Source: Streptomyces spiroverticillatus (GTDB lineage Bacteria > Actinomycetota > Actinomycetes > Streptomycetales > Streptomycetaceae). Taken from it: 64,000 bases of DNA. This document shows, piece by piece, positions 17,055 to 25,259 of this stretch (position 1 is the first letter of the stretch; each line of letters starts with the position of its first letter). The stretch spans positions 62,001 through 126,000 of the forward strand of contig BMUX01000002.1 of assembly GCA_014650415.1 (NCBI GenBank), written 5' to 3'. The translations under genes were made by a program, and so were the position numbers. Under the pieces are notes generated by a model that searched no databases, had not been told where the DNA came from, and was given only the letters and a program-made list of their open reading frames with translations.

Positions 17055-17825
17055 ATGGCCCGTGATCACAAACCGTCGCTCCGGCACGTCCGCATCCGCG
17101 CCCTCTCAGCCACCGCCGCCGCCACCGCCGCCCTCACCCTGGGCACGACCGTCCTGCTGACCGGCCCCGCGGAGGCCGCCGGCCAGCCGCGCGGCCACGA
17201 CGTGTCCGGCCACCAGAAGAACGTGGACTGGAAGAAGGCCAAGCAGCAGGGGGCCACCTTCGTCCACGTCAAGGCGACCGAGTCCCACACCTACCGCAAC
17301 CCCTACTTCGCCCAGCAGTACAACGGCTCCCGCAAGGCGGGCATCAAGCGCGGGGCGTACCACTTCGCCCTGCCCCACCAGTCATCCGGCAGGGCCCAGG
17401 CCGCCTTCTTCGTACGCAACGGAGGGGGATGGCGGAACGACGGGAAGACCCTGCCGCCCGCCGTCGACCTGGAGAACAACCCGTACAAGAAGATCAACAA
17501 GAAGAACAAGTGCTACGGCCTGAAGCCGGCCCAGATGCGCACCTGGATCAAGTCCTTCAGCGACGAGGTGCGCCGCAGGACGGGCCGCCGCCCGGTGATC
17601 TACACGACCACCCTCTGGTGGAACGACTGCACCGGCCGCAGCACCGCCTTCGGCCGGAACCACGCCCTGTGGCTGGCGCGCTACAACGACTCGCCGGGTC
17701 CGCTGCCCGCGGGCTGGTCGTACTGGACGATCTGGCAGTTCAACAACGCGCGCGGCTCACTTCCGGGTGACCAGAATCTCTTCAACGGTTCGCACGGCAG
17801 GCTGAGCGCCTTCACCCGCCGTTGA
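17055..17825 (+). CDS. Secreted GH25 lysozyme (muramidase)
   Basis: A 256-aa protein with a Sec signal peptide (basic start, hydrophobic stretch at residues ~20-40, cleavage after 'GPAEA'). The mature part is a GH25 (Cellosyl-type) barrel: 'GHDVSGHQKNVDWKKAKQQGATFVHVKATE', 'PYFAQQYNGSRKAGIKRGAYHFALP', 'PPAVDLENNP' with the catalytic Asp-x-Glu, and 'WSYWTIWQF'. It cleaves beta-1,4 bonds between N-acetylmuramic acid and GlcNAc in peptidoglycan. The ATG at 17055 follows GGGGGAA. A strong hairpin terminates it at 17859-17894. Confidence 0.93.
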   Translation: MARDHKPSLRHVRIRALSATAAATAALTLGTTVLLTGPAEAAGQPRGHDVSGHQKNVDWKKAKQQGATFVHVKATESHTYRNPYFAQQYNGSRKAGIKRGAYHFALPHQSSGRAQAAFFVRNGGGWRNDGKTLPPAVDLENNPYKKINKKNKCYGLKPAQMRTWIKSFSDEVRRRTGRRPVIYTTTLWWNDCTGRSTAFGRNHALWLARYNDSPGPLPAGWSYWTIWQFNNARGSLPGDQNLFNGSHGRLSAFTRR

Positions 17826-17858
17826 CGACCCCTTCCGTTCCCCGCCGCCCCTAGGGCT

Positions 17859-17894
17859 GCACCGCCGTTCCGGTGAAAAGCGGAACGGCGGTGC
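17859..17894 (+). terminator. Terminator hairpin after the GH25 lysozyme gene
   Basis: A perfect 14-bp inverted repeat (GCACCGCCGTTCCG / CGGAACGGCGGTGC) with an 8-nt loop, 34 bp after the lysozyme stop codon. It separates that gene from the phosphate transporter promoter. Confidence 0.8.
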
Positions 17895-17925
17895 GGCGTT
17901 TCGGGTCACCGGGATGCCCCGCCCA

Positions 17926-17947
17926 GTTCATCTTCCGTTCACTCAGG
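17926..17947 (+). promoter_or_regulatory. Probable PHO box (PhoP-binding direct repeats) upstream of PiT
   Basis: Two adjoining 11-nt units, GTTCATCTTCC (17926-17936) and GTTCACTCAGG (17937-17947). The second fits the Streptomyces PHO-box unit consensus G(G/T)TCAYYYR(G/C)G exactly; the first matches in its GTTCA core. A third, degenerate unit (TTGCTTACGTT) follows directly. The site lies 48 bp before the PiT start codon, consistent with PhoP control of phosphate transport. Confidence 0.6.
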
Positions 17948-17994
17948 TTGCTTACGTTCCAACGGCCACTGACCTCAAACGATTGCCTGGGTAA

Positions 17995-19281
17995 ATGGAA
18001 CACATCACGCTCCTTCTCGGAATCGTGATCGTGACCGCTCTCGTGTTCGATTTCACGAACGGTTTCCACGACACTGCCAACGCGATGGCGACCACCATCT
18101 CGACCGGCGCACTCAAGCCCAAGACGGCGGTGGCCATGTCCGCCGTGCTGAACCTCGTTGGTGCTTTCCTCTCCGTGGAGGTCGCCAAGACGATCTCCGG
18201 AGGGCTGATCAACGAAAGCGGCATCACGACAGAAGTGATCTTCGCGGCGCTGGTCGGCGCCATCCTCTGGAACCTGTTCACCTGGCTGATCGGCCTGCCG
18301 TCCAGTTCCTCCCACGCACTCTTCGGCGGCCTCATCGGCGCCACCCTGATGTCGGTGGGCGCCTCCGGCGTCAACGGCAGCGTCGTCATCACCAAGGTGC
18401 TGCTGCCCGCGATCGCCGCGCCGATCGTCGCCGGCATCGCCGCCTACCTCGCCACGAAGCTCACCTTCAAGCTCGCGTCCAAGACCGACGAGAAGGCGAC
18501 CGCCAAGGGCTACCGGGCGGGCCAGATCGCCTCCGCCGGTCTGGTCTCCCTCGCGCACGGCACCAACGACGCGCAGAAGACCATGGGTGTCATCACCCTG
18601 GCCCTGGTCACCGGCAACGTGCTGGCCCCGGGTGCCAACCCCCCGATGTGGGTCATCGTCTCGGCCGGTGTCGCCATCGCGCTCGGCACCTACCTCGGCG
18701 GCTGGCGCATCATCCGCACCATGGGCAAGGGCCTCACCGACCTCAAGCCGCCGCAGGGCTTCGCCGCCCAGACCGGCGCCGCGACGGTCATCCTGGCCTC
18801 CTCGCACCTCGGCTTCTCCCTCTCCACCACGCAGGTCTGCTCCGGCTCCGTGATGGGCTCGGGCCTCGCGCCCAAGGGCGGCGTGGTCCGCTGGTCGACC
18901 GCGACCCGGATGTTCGTCGCCTGGGGTCTGACGCTGCCGGCCGCCGGTGCGGTCGCCGCCGCCGCCGAGTTCCTCACCGGTCAGGGCACGTGGGGCGTCA
19001 CCGCCGTCGCGATCCTGCTGGTCGCGGGATCCGGGGCGATCTGGATGGCCTCCCGCCGCAAGCCGGTCGACCACACCAACGTCACGGCCGACGACCTCGA
19101 CTTCGCAGCCGCCCCGGTTCCGGCCGCCGAGCCCGCCGGTGTCGTCACCACCGCCATCGCCGCGGTCACCCCGCCGCCGGCCGGTGCCTTCCCGGCCGAG
19201 ACCCACTCGACCACCGGTGACCTGAAGACCACCCTCCACTCCCCCACCCCCGACCCGGCCCGCCCGGCCGCATCGGTCTGA
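17995..19281 (+). CDS. pit: PiT family inorganic phosphate transporter
   Basis: A 428-aa polytopic membrane protein. It carries the two PiT signature repeats, 'FDFTNGFHDTANAMAT' near residue 17 and 'LAHGTNDAQKTMGVI' near residue 184, plus 'GLPSSSSHALFGGLIGA' and 'LGFSLSTTQVCSGSVMGSG'. PiT proteins are low-affinity symporters for metal-phosphate complexes. A Pro/Ala-rich cytoplasmic C-terminus follows the last helix. The next gene begins 22 bp downstream. The equivalent S. coelicolor gene is, from memory, pitH2, a PhoP-regulated gene, consistent with the PHO box upstream. Confidence 0.93.
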   Translation: MEHITLLLGIVIVTALVFDFTNGFHDTANAMATTISTGALKPKTAVAMSAVLNLVGAFLSVEVAKTISGGLINESGITTEVIFAALVGAILWNLFTWLIGLPSSSSHALFGGLIGATLMSVGASGVNGSVVITKVLLPAIAAPIVAGIAAYLATKLTFKLASKTDEKATAKGYRAGQIASAGLVSLAHGTNDAQKTMGVITLALVTGNVLAPGANPPMWVIVSAGVAIALGTYLGGWRIIRTMGKGLTDLKPPQGFAAQTGAATVILASSHLGFSLSTTQVCSGSVMGSGLAPKGGVVRWSTATRMFVAWGLTLPAAGAVAAAAEFLTGQGTWGVTAVAILLVAGSGAIWMASRRKPVDHTNVTADDLDFAAAPVPAAEPAGVVTTAIAAVTPPPAGAFPAETHSTTGDLKTTLHSPTPDPARPAASV

Positions 19282-19303
19282 GGGACTTTAAGGACGCATC
19301 GAC

Positions 19304-19525
19304 ATGAACATCGACTGGGCAGCTCTCGGCACCGTCTTCGGCGTCAGCCTCGTGGCCACCGTCGCCCTGGTGGGCCTGTTCACCCTCGGCATCGTGGGCC
19401 TCTCCAAGCAGACCGCGGCCGCCGCCTCGGGCGGCTCCGCCCCGGCCGCACGCACCGGCGCGTACGCCTGCTTCGCACTGTGCGCGGCGGCGGTGGCGTA
19501 CGGGATCTTCCTGATCGTCGCCTGA
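19304..19525 (+). CDS. Small two-helix membrane protein paired with PiT
   Basis: A 73-aa protein with membrane segments at about residues 8-32 and 50-71 joined by a short Ala/Gly/Ser loop. It begins 22 bp after the PiT gene and ends shortly before a strong terminator, so the two form a bicistronic operon. The same small gene follows PiT in other Streptomyces; it may be an accessory subunit, but its function is unknown. Confidence 0.78.
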   Translation: MNIDWAALGTVFGVSLVATVALVGLFTLGIVGLSKQTAAAASGGSAPAARTGAYACFALCAAAVAYGIFLIVA

Positions 19526-19538
19526 GGCGCACTCCTTC

Positions 19539-19575
19539 CGAAACCGCCCCGCGCCCCGCGCGCGGGGCGGTTTCG
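19539..19575 (+). terminator. Terminator hairpin after the PiT operon
   Basis: A perfect 15-bp stem (CGAAACCGCCCCGCG / CGCGGGGCGGTTTCG) with a 7-nt loop, 13 bp after the stop of the small membrane protein and before the cobalamin riboswitch. Confidence 0.85.
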
Positions 19576-19639
19576 CATACGCCCCCTGCGGACCCCCTGT
19601 GGACCTCCGCACACCCGCCTCCCGCAGGTCAACACCAGG

Positions 19640-19795
19640 TTGACGGGTGTTCGCGGGGCGTGGTGGACTGCCGGAGCCAATACGGCGGCATGGAGAGGAA
19701 GCCGGTGCGAATCCGGCGCGGTCCCGCCACTGTCACGGGCGACCCGACCAGGGGCGTCCCGAAGCCAGGAACTCCCAGCCGTGCGTCACCTCGAT
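19640..19795 (+). promoter_or_regulatory. Cobalamin (AdoCbl) riboswitch controlling the cob operon
   Basis: The leader of cobD contains the conserved core of a B12 riboswitch in order: GGTGCGAATCCGG (about 19703-19715), the B12 box CCCGCCACTGTCACGGG (about 19723-19739), the Asp-type loop region ACCAGGGGC, and GAAGCCAGGAACTCCC (19761-19776). The outer boundaries are approximate. It ends about 35 nt before the cobD start, so it could control translation initiation or early termination, shutting off cobalamin synthesis when coenzyme B12 is abundant. Confidence 0.9.
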
Positions 19796-19830
19796 CCAGG
19801 GCGCGGACCCTGAGTGAAGGACACATCGCC

Positions 19831-20814
19831 ATGCCCGGCTGCGGTACACGCGGTTCCGTTGTCATGCCCCCGTGCTGCTTTGTCGCCGGTGCGGCCCTCG
19901 GGATGGTCTGCGACGCCCTGTTCGGCGATCCGCGCCGGGGGCATCCGGTGGCCCTGTTCGGGAGTGCTGCCGCCGCCGTGGAGAAGGTGTTGTGGCGGAA
20001 CGACCGGGGGCGGGGTGCACTGCACACACTGGTCTGCGTGGGCGGCGCTGCCGGGGCTGCTGCCGTCGTCTCACGTGTCGTACGCCGCTCCCCCGTCGCC
20101 TCCGTCGCGTTGACCGCCGCCGTCACCTGGTCCGTCGTCGGCGGTACGTCGCTGGGGCGCGAGGCCCGGGCGATCGGCGGGGCGCTCGCCGCCGGGGACC
20201 TGGAGCTGGCCCGGGAGCGGCTGCCGCACCTGTGCGGGCGGGACCCGCAGGCACTGGACGGGCAGCAGATGGCGCGGGCCGTGGTGGAGTCCGTCGCCGA
20301 GAACACGTCGGACGCGGTGGTGGGTGCGCTGGTGTGGGGGGCGGTTGGAGGGGTGCCGGGGCTGGTGGCGTTCCGGGCGGTGAACACGCTGGATGCCATG
20401 GTCGGGCACAAGTCGGCGCGCTATCGCCGGTACGGGTGGGCCTCGGCCCGCCTGGACGACGTGGCGGGGTGGCCGGGTGCGCGGCTGACGGCGGCGCTGG
20501 CCGTCCTGGCCGGAGACGACTCGCGCGGCGCGCTCGCCGCCTGGCGTGCGGACGCGGCGCGGCACCCGAGCCCCAACGCGGGCCCCGTCGAGGCGTCCTT
20601 CGCGGGCGCGCTGGGCGTGCGGCTCGGCGGGACGCTGTCGTACGCGGGCCGGGTGGAGCACCGGGCCGTGCTCAACGGGGAGACCGGGCGGCCCGTGGCC
20701 GTGCCGGACATCGAACGTGCGGTGCGGCTGTCGCGCCGGGTGGGCGTGCTGGCGCTGGCCGCGTGTGCGGCGGGGCGGCTGGCGTTCTCGTACGCGAAGG
20801 GACGTAACGCATGA
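19831..20814 (+). CDS. cobD: Adenosylcobinamide-phosphate synthase (CbiB/CobD)
   Basis: A 327-aa membrane protein that joins aminopropanol phosphate (or its equivalent) to adenosylcobyric acid. Family features include 'DALFGDPRRGHPVALFG', 'VVESVAENTSDAVVGALVWGAVGGVPGLVAFRAVNTLDAMVGHKSARYRRYGWASARLDDV' and 'HPSPNAGPVEASFAGALGVRLGG'. The ATG at 19831 lies after the riboswitch with GAAGGA upstream. It overlaps cobQ by 4 bp (ATGA), so translation is coupled. It is the first gene of the operon. Confidence 0.92.
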   Translation: MPGCGTRGSVVMPPCCFVAGAALGMVCDALFGDPRRGHPVALFGSAAAAVEKVLWRNDRGRGALHTLVCVGGAAGAAAVVSRVVRRSPVASVALTAAVTWSVVGGTSLGREARAIGGALAAGDLELARERLPHLCGRDPQALDGQQMARAVVESVAENTSDAVVGALVWGAVGGVPGLVAFRAVNTLDAMVGHKSARYRRYGWASARLDDVAGWPGARLTAALAVLAGDDSRGALAAWRADAARHPSPNAGPVEASFAGALGVRLGGTLSYAGRVEHRAVLNGETGRPVAVPDIERAVRLSRRVGVLALAACAAGRLAFSYAKGRNA

Positions 20815-22361
20815 GTGGCGGCGGGTTGTTGGTCGCGGGGACCACGTCGGACGCGGGCAAGAGCGTCGTCACGGCGGGGATCTGCCGGTGGCTGGTGCGG
20901 CAGGGGGTGAAGGTCGCCCCGTTCAAGGCGCAGAACATGTCGCTGAATTCGTTCGTGACCAGGGAGGGCGCGGAGATCGGGCGTGCCCAGGCGATGCAGG
21001 CGCAGGCGGCGCGGGTCGAGCCGACGGCTCTGATGAATCCGGTGCTGCTGAAGCCGGGGAGCGACAAGTCCAGCCAGGTCGTGCTGCTCGGCAAGCCCGT
21101 GGGCGAGATGAGTGCGCGCGGCTTCTTCGGCACGGCGGGCGGGAAGACGTACGGGAAGGGTGTCCAGGGCGGGCACCGGGAGGCGCTGCTCGGGACGGTC
21201 ACAAAGTGCCTGGCGGAGCTGCGCGAGCAGTACGACGCGGTGATCTGCGAAGGGGCGGGGAGCCCGGCCGAGATCAATCTGCGGCGGACCGACATCGTGA
21301 ACATGGGCATCGCGCGGGCCGCGGACTTCCCCGTGGTGGTGGTCGGGGACATCGACCGCGGGGGCGTCTTCGCGTCGTTCTTCGGGACGACGGCGCTGCT
21401 GGCGGAGGCCGATCAGCGGCTGGTCGCGGGGTACTTGGTGAACAAGTTCCGGGGCGATGTCTCGCTGCTGGAGCCGGGCCTGGACATGCTGGAGGACCTC
21501 ACCGGGCGCAAGACGTACGGTGTGCTGCCCTTCGCGCACGGGCTCGGCATCGACGAGGAGGACGGACTGCGGGTGTCCCTGCGGGGCGCGGTCCGCGAGT
21601 CCGTGGTGGCGCCGCCGGTCGGCGAGGACGTGCTGCGGGTCGCGGTGTGCGCGGTGCCGCTGATGTCCAACTTCACGGACGTGGACGCGCTGGCGGCCGA
21701 ACCGGGTGTGGTGGTCCGCTTCGTGGACCGGGCGGAGGAGCTTGCGGATGCGGACCTGGTGGTCGTGCCGGGGACGCGGGGGACGGTGCGCGCGCTGGAG
21801 TGGCTGCGCGAGCGCGGGCTCGCGGGCGCTTTGGCCCGGCGGGCCGCCGCCGGGCAGCCGGTGCTGGGGATCTGCGGCGGCTTCCAGCTGCTGGGCGAGC
21901 TGATCGAGGACGAGGTCGAGTCGAAGGCCGGGGTCGTCGAGGGGCTCGGGCTGCTGCCGGTGCGGGTGCGGTTCGCACGGGAGAAGACCCTGGCGCGGCC
22001 GGTGGGTTCGGCGCTCGGGGAGGCCGTGGAGGGGTACGAGATCCACCACGGGGTGGCGGAGGTCCTGGGCGGGGAAGCCTTCCTGGACGGGTGCAGGGTG
22101 GGCTCGGTGTGGGGCACGCACTGGCACGGGTCGCTGGAGAGCGACGGCTTCCGGCGGGCCTTCCTGCGGGAGGTGGCCGCGGCCTCCGGGCGGCGGTTCG
22201 TGCCCGCGCCGGACACGAGCTTCGAGGGGTTGCGCGAGGAGCAGCTGGATCGGCTCGGGGATCTGATCGAGCAGCACGCGGATACGGAGGGGCTGTGGCG
22301 GCTGATCGAGTCCGGCGCGCCGGTGGGGCTGCCGTTTGTGCCGCCGGGGGTACGGGGGTGA
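20811..22361 (+). CDS. cobQ: Cobyric acid synthase (CobQ/CbiP)
   Basis: A 516-aa glutamine-dependent amidotransferase that amidates adenosylcobyrinic a,c-diamide at carboxylates b, d, e and g. The N-terminal dethiobiotin-synthase-like domain has 'GTTSDAGKSV' (residues 10-19) and 'PFKAQNMSLNSFVT'. The C-terminal GATase domain has the nucleophile in 'VLGICGGFQLLGE' (Cys near residue 355) and the His in 'GTHWHGSLE'. Length is normal. After it comes a 250-bp GC-rich spacer, where a cobN gene would be expected. Confidence 0.94.
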   Translation: MSGGGLLVAGTTSDAGKSVVTAGICRWLVRQGVKVAPFKAQNMSLNSFVTREGAEIGRAQAMQAQAARVEPTALMNPVLLKPGSDKSSQVVLLGKPVGEMSARGFFGTAGGKTYGKGVQGGHREALLGTVTKCLAELREQYDAVICEGAGSPAEINLRRTDIVNMGIARAADFPVVVVGDIDRGGVFASFFGTTALLAEADQRLVAGYLVNKFRGDVSLLEPGLDMLEDLTGRKTYGVLPFAHGLGIDEEDGLRVSLRGAVRESVVAPPVGEDVLRVAVCAVPLMSNFTDVDALAAEPGVVVRFVDRAEELADADLVVVPGTRGTVRALEWLRERGLAGALARRAAAGQPVLGICGGFQLLGELIEDEVESKAGVVEGLGLLPVRVRFAREKTLARPVGSALGEAVEGYEIHHGVAEVLGGEAFLDGCRVGSVWGTHWHGSLESDGFRRAFLREVAAASGRRFVPAPDTSFEGLREEQLDRLGDLIEQHADTEGLWRLIESGAPVGLPFVPPGVRG

Positions 22362-22477
22362 GGGGGGCTGTTTTGCGGGGTGCGGCCGAGGTTGGCGTGG
22401 CCGGGGGCCGTCCGCGTGGGCCGGTGCCGGGCGTGCGGGCAGGGGCCGGAACCGGGGCGGGCCCGGATCGGGCGTAC

Positions 22478-22534
22478 CGCCCCCTTGCCCGCCCGTCCCG
22501 CCCCCGGGGGGCGGCCCCGCCGCCCAAGGGGGCG
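22478..22534 (+). terminator. Hairpin in the cobQ-chelatase spacer
   Basis: A perfect 10-bp outer stem (CGCCCCCTTG / CAAGGGGGCG) encloses a GC-rich segment that can fold further. It could be a terminator or attenuator dividing cobD-cobQ from the chelatase-cobO-cobB genes. The rest of the 250-bp spacer has no recognisable gene. Confidence 0.5.
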
Positions 22535-22611
22535 AGGGCGGAAGTGGGAGGGGCGGCCCTGCCGCCCGCGCAGCGAATCCGTATGGAGCCGGAAACGACG
22601 ATGGAGACCGT

Positions 22612-24648
22612 ATGAGTACGCCTTACCCCTTTACCGCGATCGTCGGGCAGGACGACCTCCGGCTCGGGCTGTTGCTCAACGCCGTGTCGCCCGCCGTCGG
22701 CGGTGTGCTCGTGCGTGGGGAGAAGGGCACCGCCAAGTCCACCGCCGTACGGGCCCTCGCGGCGCTGATGCCGCAGGTGCACGTGGTGGAAGGGTGCCGG
22801 TTCTCGTGCGACCCGGCCTCGCCCGACCCGGCGTGTCCTGATGGGCCGCACCAGGCCGGTGACGGCGTGTCGCGGGACGCGCGGATGGTGGAGCTGCCCG
22901 TCGGGGCCTCCGAGGACCGCCTCGTCGGGGCGCTCGACATCGAGCGCGCGCTGAGCGAGGGCGTGAAGGCGTTCGAGCCGGGCCTGCTGGCCGACGCCCA
23001 TCGCGGGATCCTGTACGTCGACGAGGTCAATCTGCTGCACGACCACCTCGTGGACCTGTTGCTCGACGCCGCCGCCATGGGCGCGTCGTACGTCGAGCGC
23101 GAAGGCGTCTCCGTGCGGCACGCCGCGCGGTTCCTGCTGGTCGGGACCATGAACCCCGAAGAGGGCGAACTGCGCCCCCAGTTGCTGGACCGGTTCGGGC
23201 TGACCGTGGAGGTCGCCGCGTCGCGGGACACCGACCAGCGGGTCGAGGTCGTACGGCGACGGCTCGCCTACGACGACGACCCGGCGGCGTTCGCCGCGAA
23301 GTGGGCGGGCGAGGAGGCCGACCTGCGCGAGCGGATCGCGGCCGCCCGCGCCCTGCTCCCCCACGTCCGCCTCGGCGACGACGCGCTGCGCCAGATCGCC
23401 GCGACCTGCGCCGCCTTCGAGGTCGACGGCATGCGGGCCGACATCGTGATGGCCCGCACCGCGACCGCGCTGGCCGCGTGGGCGGGGCGTGAGGACGTGC
23501 AGGAGGAGGACGTACGGCAGGCCGCGCTGCTCGCGCTGCCGCACCGGCGCCGGCGCAACCCCTTCGACGCGCCCGGCCTCGACGAGGACAAGCTCGACGA
23601 GACGCTGGAGCAGAACAGTCCGCCGGAGCCCCCCGAGGGCGAGGGCGACGACGACCCGGACCCGAATCCGGACGGACCCGGTGGCGGCGGCGGTCTCCCG
23701 CCGCAGGGCGACGGCCCCGACGCGCCCGAGTCCGCCGACTCGGAGCAGGGCCCCGAACAGGACGACACGCCCGAGCAGCAGCCCGCCCCGGCCGGAAGCG
23801 GTGGCGCCGAGCAGCCCGCCGCCAAGGCCGCCGAGCCGTTCCGCACCAAGATGCTGAGCGTGCCGGGTCTGGGCGAGGGCGCTGCCGGACGCAGGTCCCG
23901 GGCGCGCACCGAGCACGGCCGCACGACCGGCGCCGTACGCCCCCAAGGCGCCCTCACCAAGCTGCACTTGGCGGCGACCGTGCAGGCCGCCGCCCCGCAC
24001 CAGCACGCGCGCGGACGCACCGGGCGCGGTCTGGTCGTACGCCGTGACGACCTGCGGCAGGCGACCCGGGAGGGCCGCGAGGGGAACCTCGTGCTGTTCG
24101 TGGTGGACGCCTCCGGGTCCATGGCGGCGCGGCAGCGGATGAGCGCCGTGAAGGGTGCGGTGCTGTCGCTGCTCCTGGACGCCTACCAGCGGCGCGACAA
24201 GGTCGGACTGGTCACCTTCCGGGGGAAGGACGCGGAGGTCGCGCTTCCGCCGACGTCGTCCGTGGACGCGGCGGCGGCCCGGCTGGAGCTGCTGCCGACC
24301 GGCGGACGCACGCCCCTCGCGGCGGGGCTGCTCAAGGCGCACGAGGTGCTGCGGGTGGAGCGGCTGCGCGATCCGTCGCGGCGTCCGCTGCTCGTGGTCG
24401 TGACGGACGGGCGGGCGACCGGCGGTCCGGAGCCCGTGGCGCTCGCGGGGCGGGCGGCGCGGCTGCACGAGGCGGAGGGCATCGCCTCGGTCGTCGTGGA
24501 CTGCGAGTCGGGGATGGTACGGCTCGGGCTCGCGGCGGAGCTGGCCCGGGAGTTGGGCGGCACGGCCGTCACGCTGGACGAGCTGCGCGCGGACTCCATC
24601 GCCGGGCTGGTCAAGGACGTAACTGGAACTTCGAGGAAGGCCGCGTAA
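22612..24648 (+). CDS. Cobaltochelatase-associated AAA+/von Willebrand A protein (ChlI-ChlD fusion)
   Basis: A 678-aa protein fusing the two small subunits of a metal chelatase. Residues 1-~330 are an AAA+ ATPase with Walker A 'GEKGTAKST' (near 36-44) and 'RGILYVDEVNLLHDHLVDLLLDAA'. A very acidic Pro/Gly/Asp-rich linker (~340-420) leads to a vWA domain with the MIDAS motif 'VVDASGSMAA' near residue 497. This protein powers insertion of Co2+ by the large CobN subunit in aerobic cobalamin synthesis. CobN itself is not in the window. ATG 22612 is the start that gives the family N-terminus 'MSTPYPFTAIVGQDDL'. Confidence 0.9.
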   Translation: MSTPYPFTAIVGQDDLRLGLLLNAVSPAVGGVLVRGEKGTAKSTAVRALAALMPQVHVVEGCRFSCDPASPDPACPDGPHQAGDGVSRDARMVELPVGASEDRLVGALDIERALSEGVKAFEPGLLADAHRGILYVDEVNLLHDHLVDLLLDAAAMGASYVEREGVSVRHAARFLLVGTMNPEEGELRPQLLDRFGLTVEVAASRDTDQRVEVVRRRLAYDDDPAAFAAKWAGEEADLRERIAAARALLPHVRLGDDALRQIAATCAAFEVDGMRADIVMARTATALAAWAGREDVQEEDVRQAALLALPHRRRRNPFDAPGLDEDKLDETLEQNSPPEPPEGEGDDDPDPNPDGPGGGGGLPPQGDGPDAPESADSEQGPEQDDTPEQQPAPAGSGGAEQPAAKAAEPFRTKMLSVPGLGEGAAGRRSRARTEHGRTTGAVRPQGALTKLHLAATVQAAAPHQHARGRTGRGLVVRRDDLRQATREGREGNLVLFVVDASGSMAARQRMSAVKGAVLSLLLDAYQRRDKVGLVTFRGKDAEVALPPTSSVDAAAARLELLPTGGRTPLAAGLLKAHEVLRVERLRDPSRRPLLVVVTDGRATGGPEPVALAGRAARLHEAEGIASVVVDCESGMVRLGLAAELARELGGTAVTLDELRADSIAGLVKDVTGTSRKAA

Positions 24649-24650
24649 CG

Positions 24651-25259
24651 ATGCCGCAGGGACAGCCGGAAAACGTACCGAACGACGGGCTCACCACCCG
24701 CCAGCGCCGCAACCGGCCGCTGCTCATGGTGCACACGGGCATCGGCAAGGGGAAGTCGACGGCCGCCTTCGGGATGGCGCTGCGCGCCTGGAACCAGGGC
24801 TGGCCGATCGGGGTGTTCCAGTTCGTGAAGTCGGCGAAGTGGAAGGTAGGCGAGGAGAACGCGCTCAAGGCGCTCGGCGCGACGGGCGAGGGCGGGACCG
24901 TCGCCTGGCACAAGATGGGCGAGGGCTGGTCGTGGGTGCAGAGGGACCTCCACGGCGACAACACAGACAACGAGGAGAAGGCCCGGGAGGGCTGGGAGCA
25001 GGTCAAGCGGGATCTGGCCGCTGAGACGTACAAGTTTTATGTGCTCGATGAGTTCGCGTATCCGCTGCACTGGGGGTGGATCGACGTGGAGGAGGTCGTG
25101 CAGGTGCTGCGCGACCGGCCGGGGACGCAGCACGTGGTGATCACGGGGCGGAACGCGCCGCAGGCGCTGCTGGATGCCGCTGACTTGGTGACGGACATGT
25201 CGAAGGTGAGGCACCCGATGGACGCGGGTCAGAAGGGCCAGCGGGGCATCGAGTGGTAG
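24651..25259 (+). CDS. cobO: Cob(I)yrinic acid a,c-diamide adenosyltransferase (CobO/BtuR type)
   Basis: A 202-aa enzyme that transfers the adenosyl group of ATP to Co(I) corrinoids. It has the family P-loop 'TGIGKGKSTAAFG' (residues ~28-40), 'GVFQFVKSAKWKVGEENALKALG', 'YVLDEFAYPLHWGW' and 'VITGRNAPQALLDAADLVTDMSKVRHP'. Length is normal. It starts 2 bp after the chelatase stop and overlaps cobB by 7 bp, so all three are translated from one message. Confidence 0.95.
   Translation: MPQGQPENVPNDGLTTRQRRNRPLLMVHTGIGKGKSTAAFGMALRAWNQGWPIGVFQFVKSAKWKVGEENALKALGATGEGGTVAWHKMGEGWSWVQRDLHGDNTDNEEKAREGWEQVKRDLAAETYKFYVLDEFAYPLHWGWIDVEEVVQVLRDRPGTQHVVITGRNAPQALLDAADLVTDMSKVRHPMDAGQKGQRGIEW

Noticed and set aside
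22336..22611. N-terminal extension of the chelatase gene back to cobQ
   Set aside because: The in-frame extension is low-complexity Gly/Arg/Pro and spans the hairpin; the family N-terminus begins exactly at ATG 22612.
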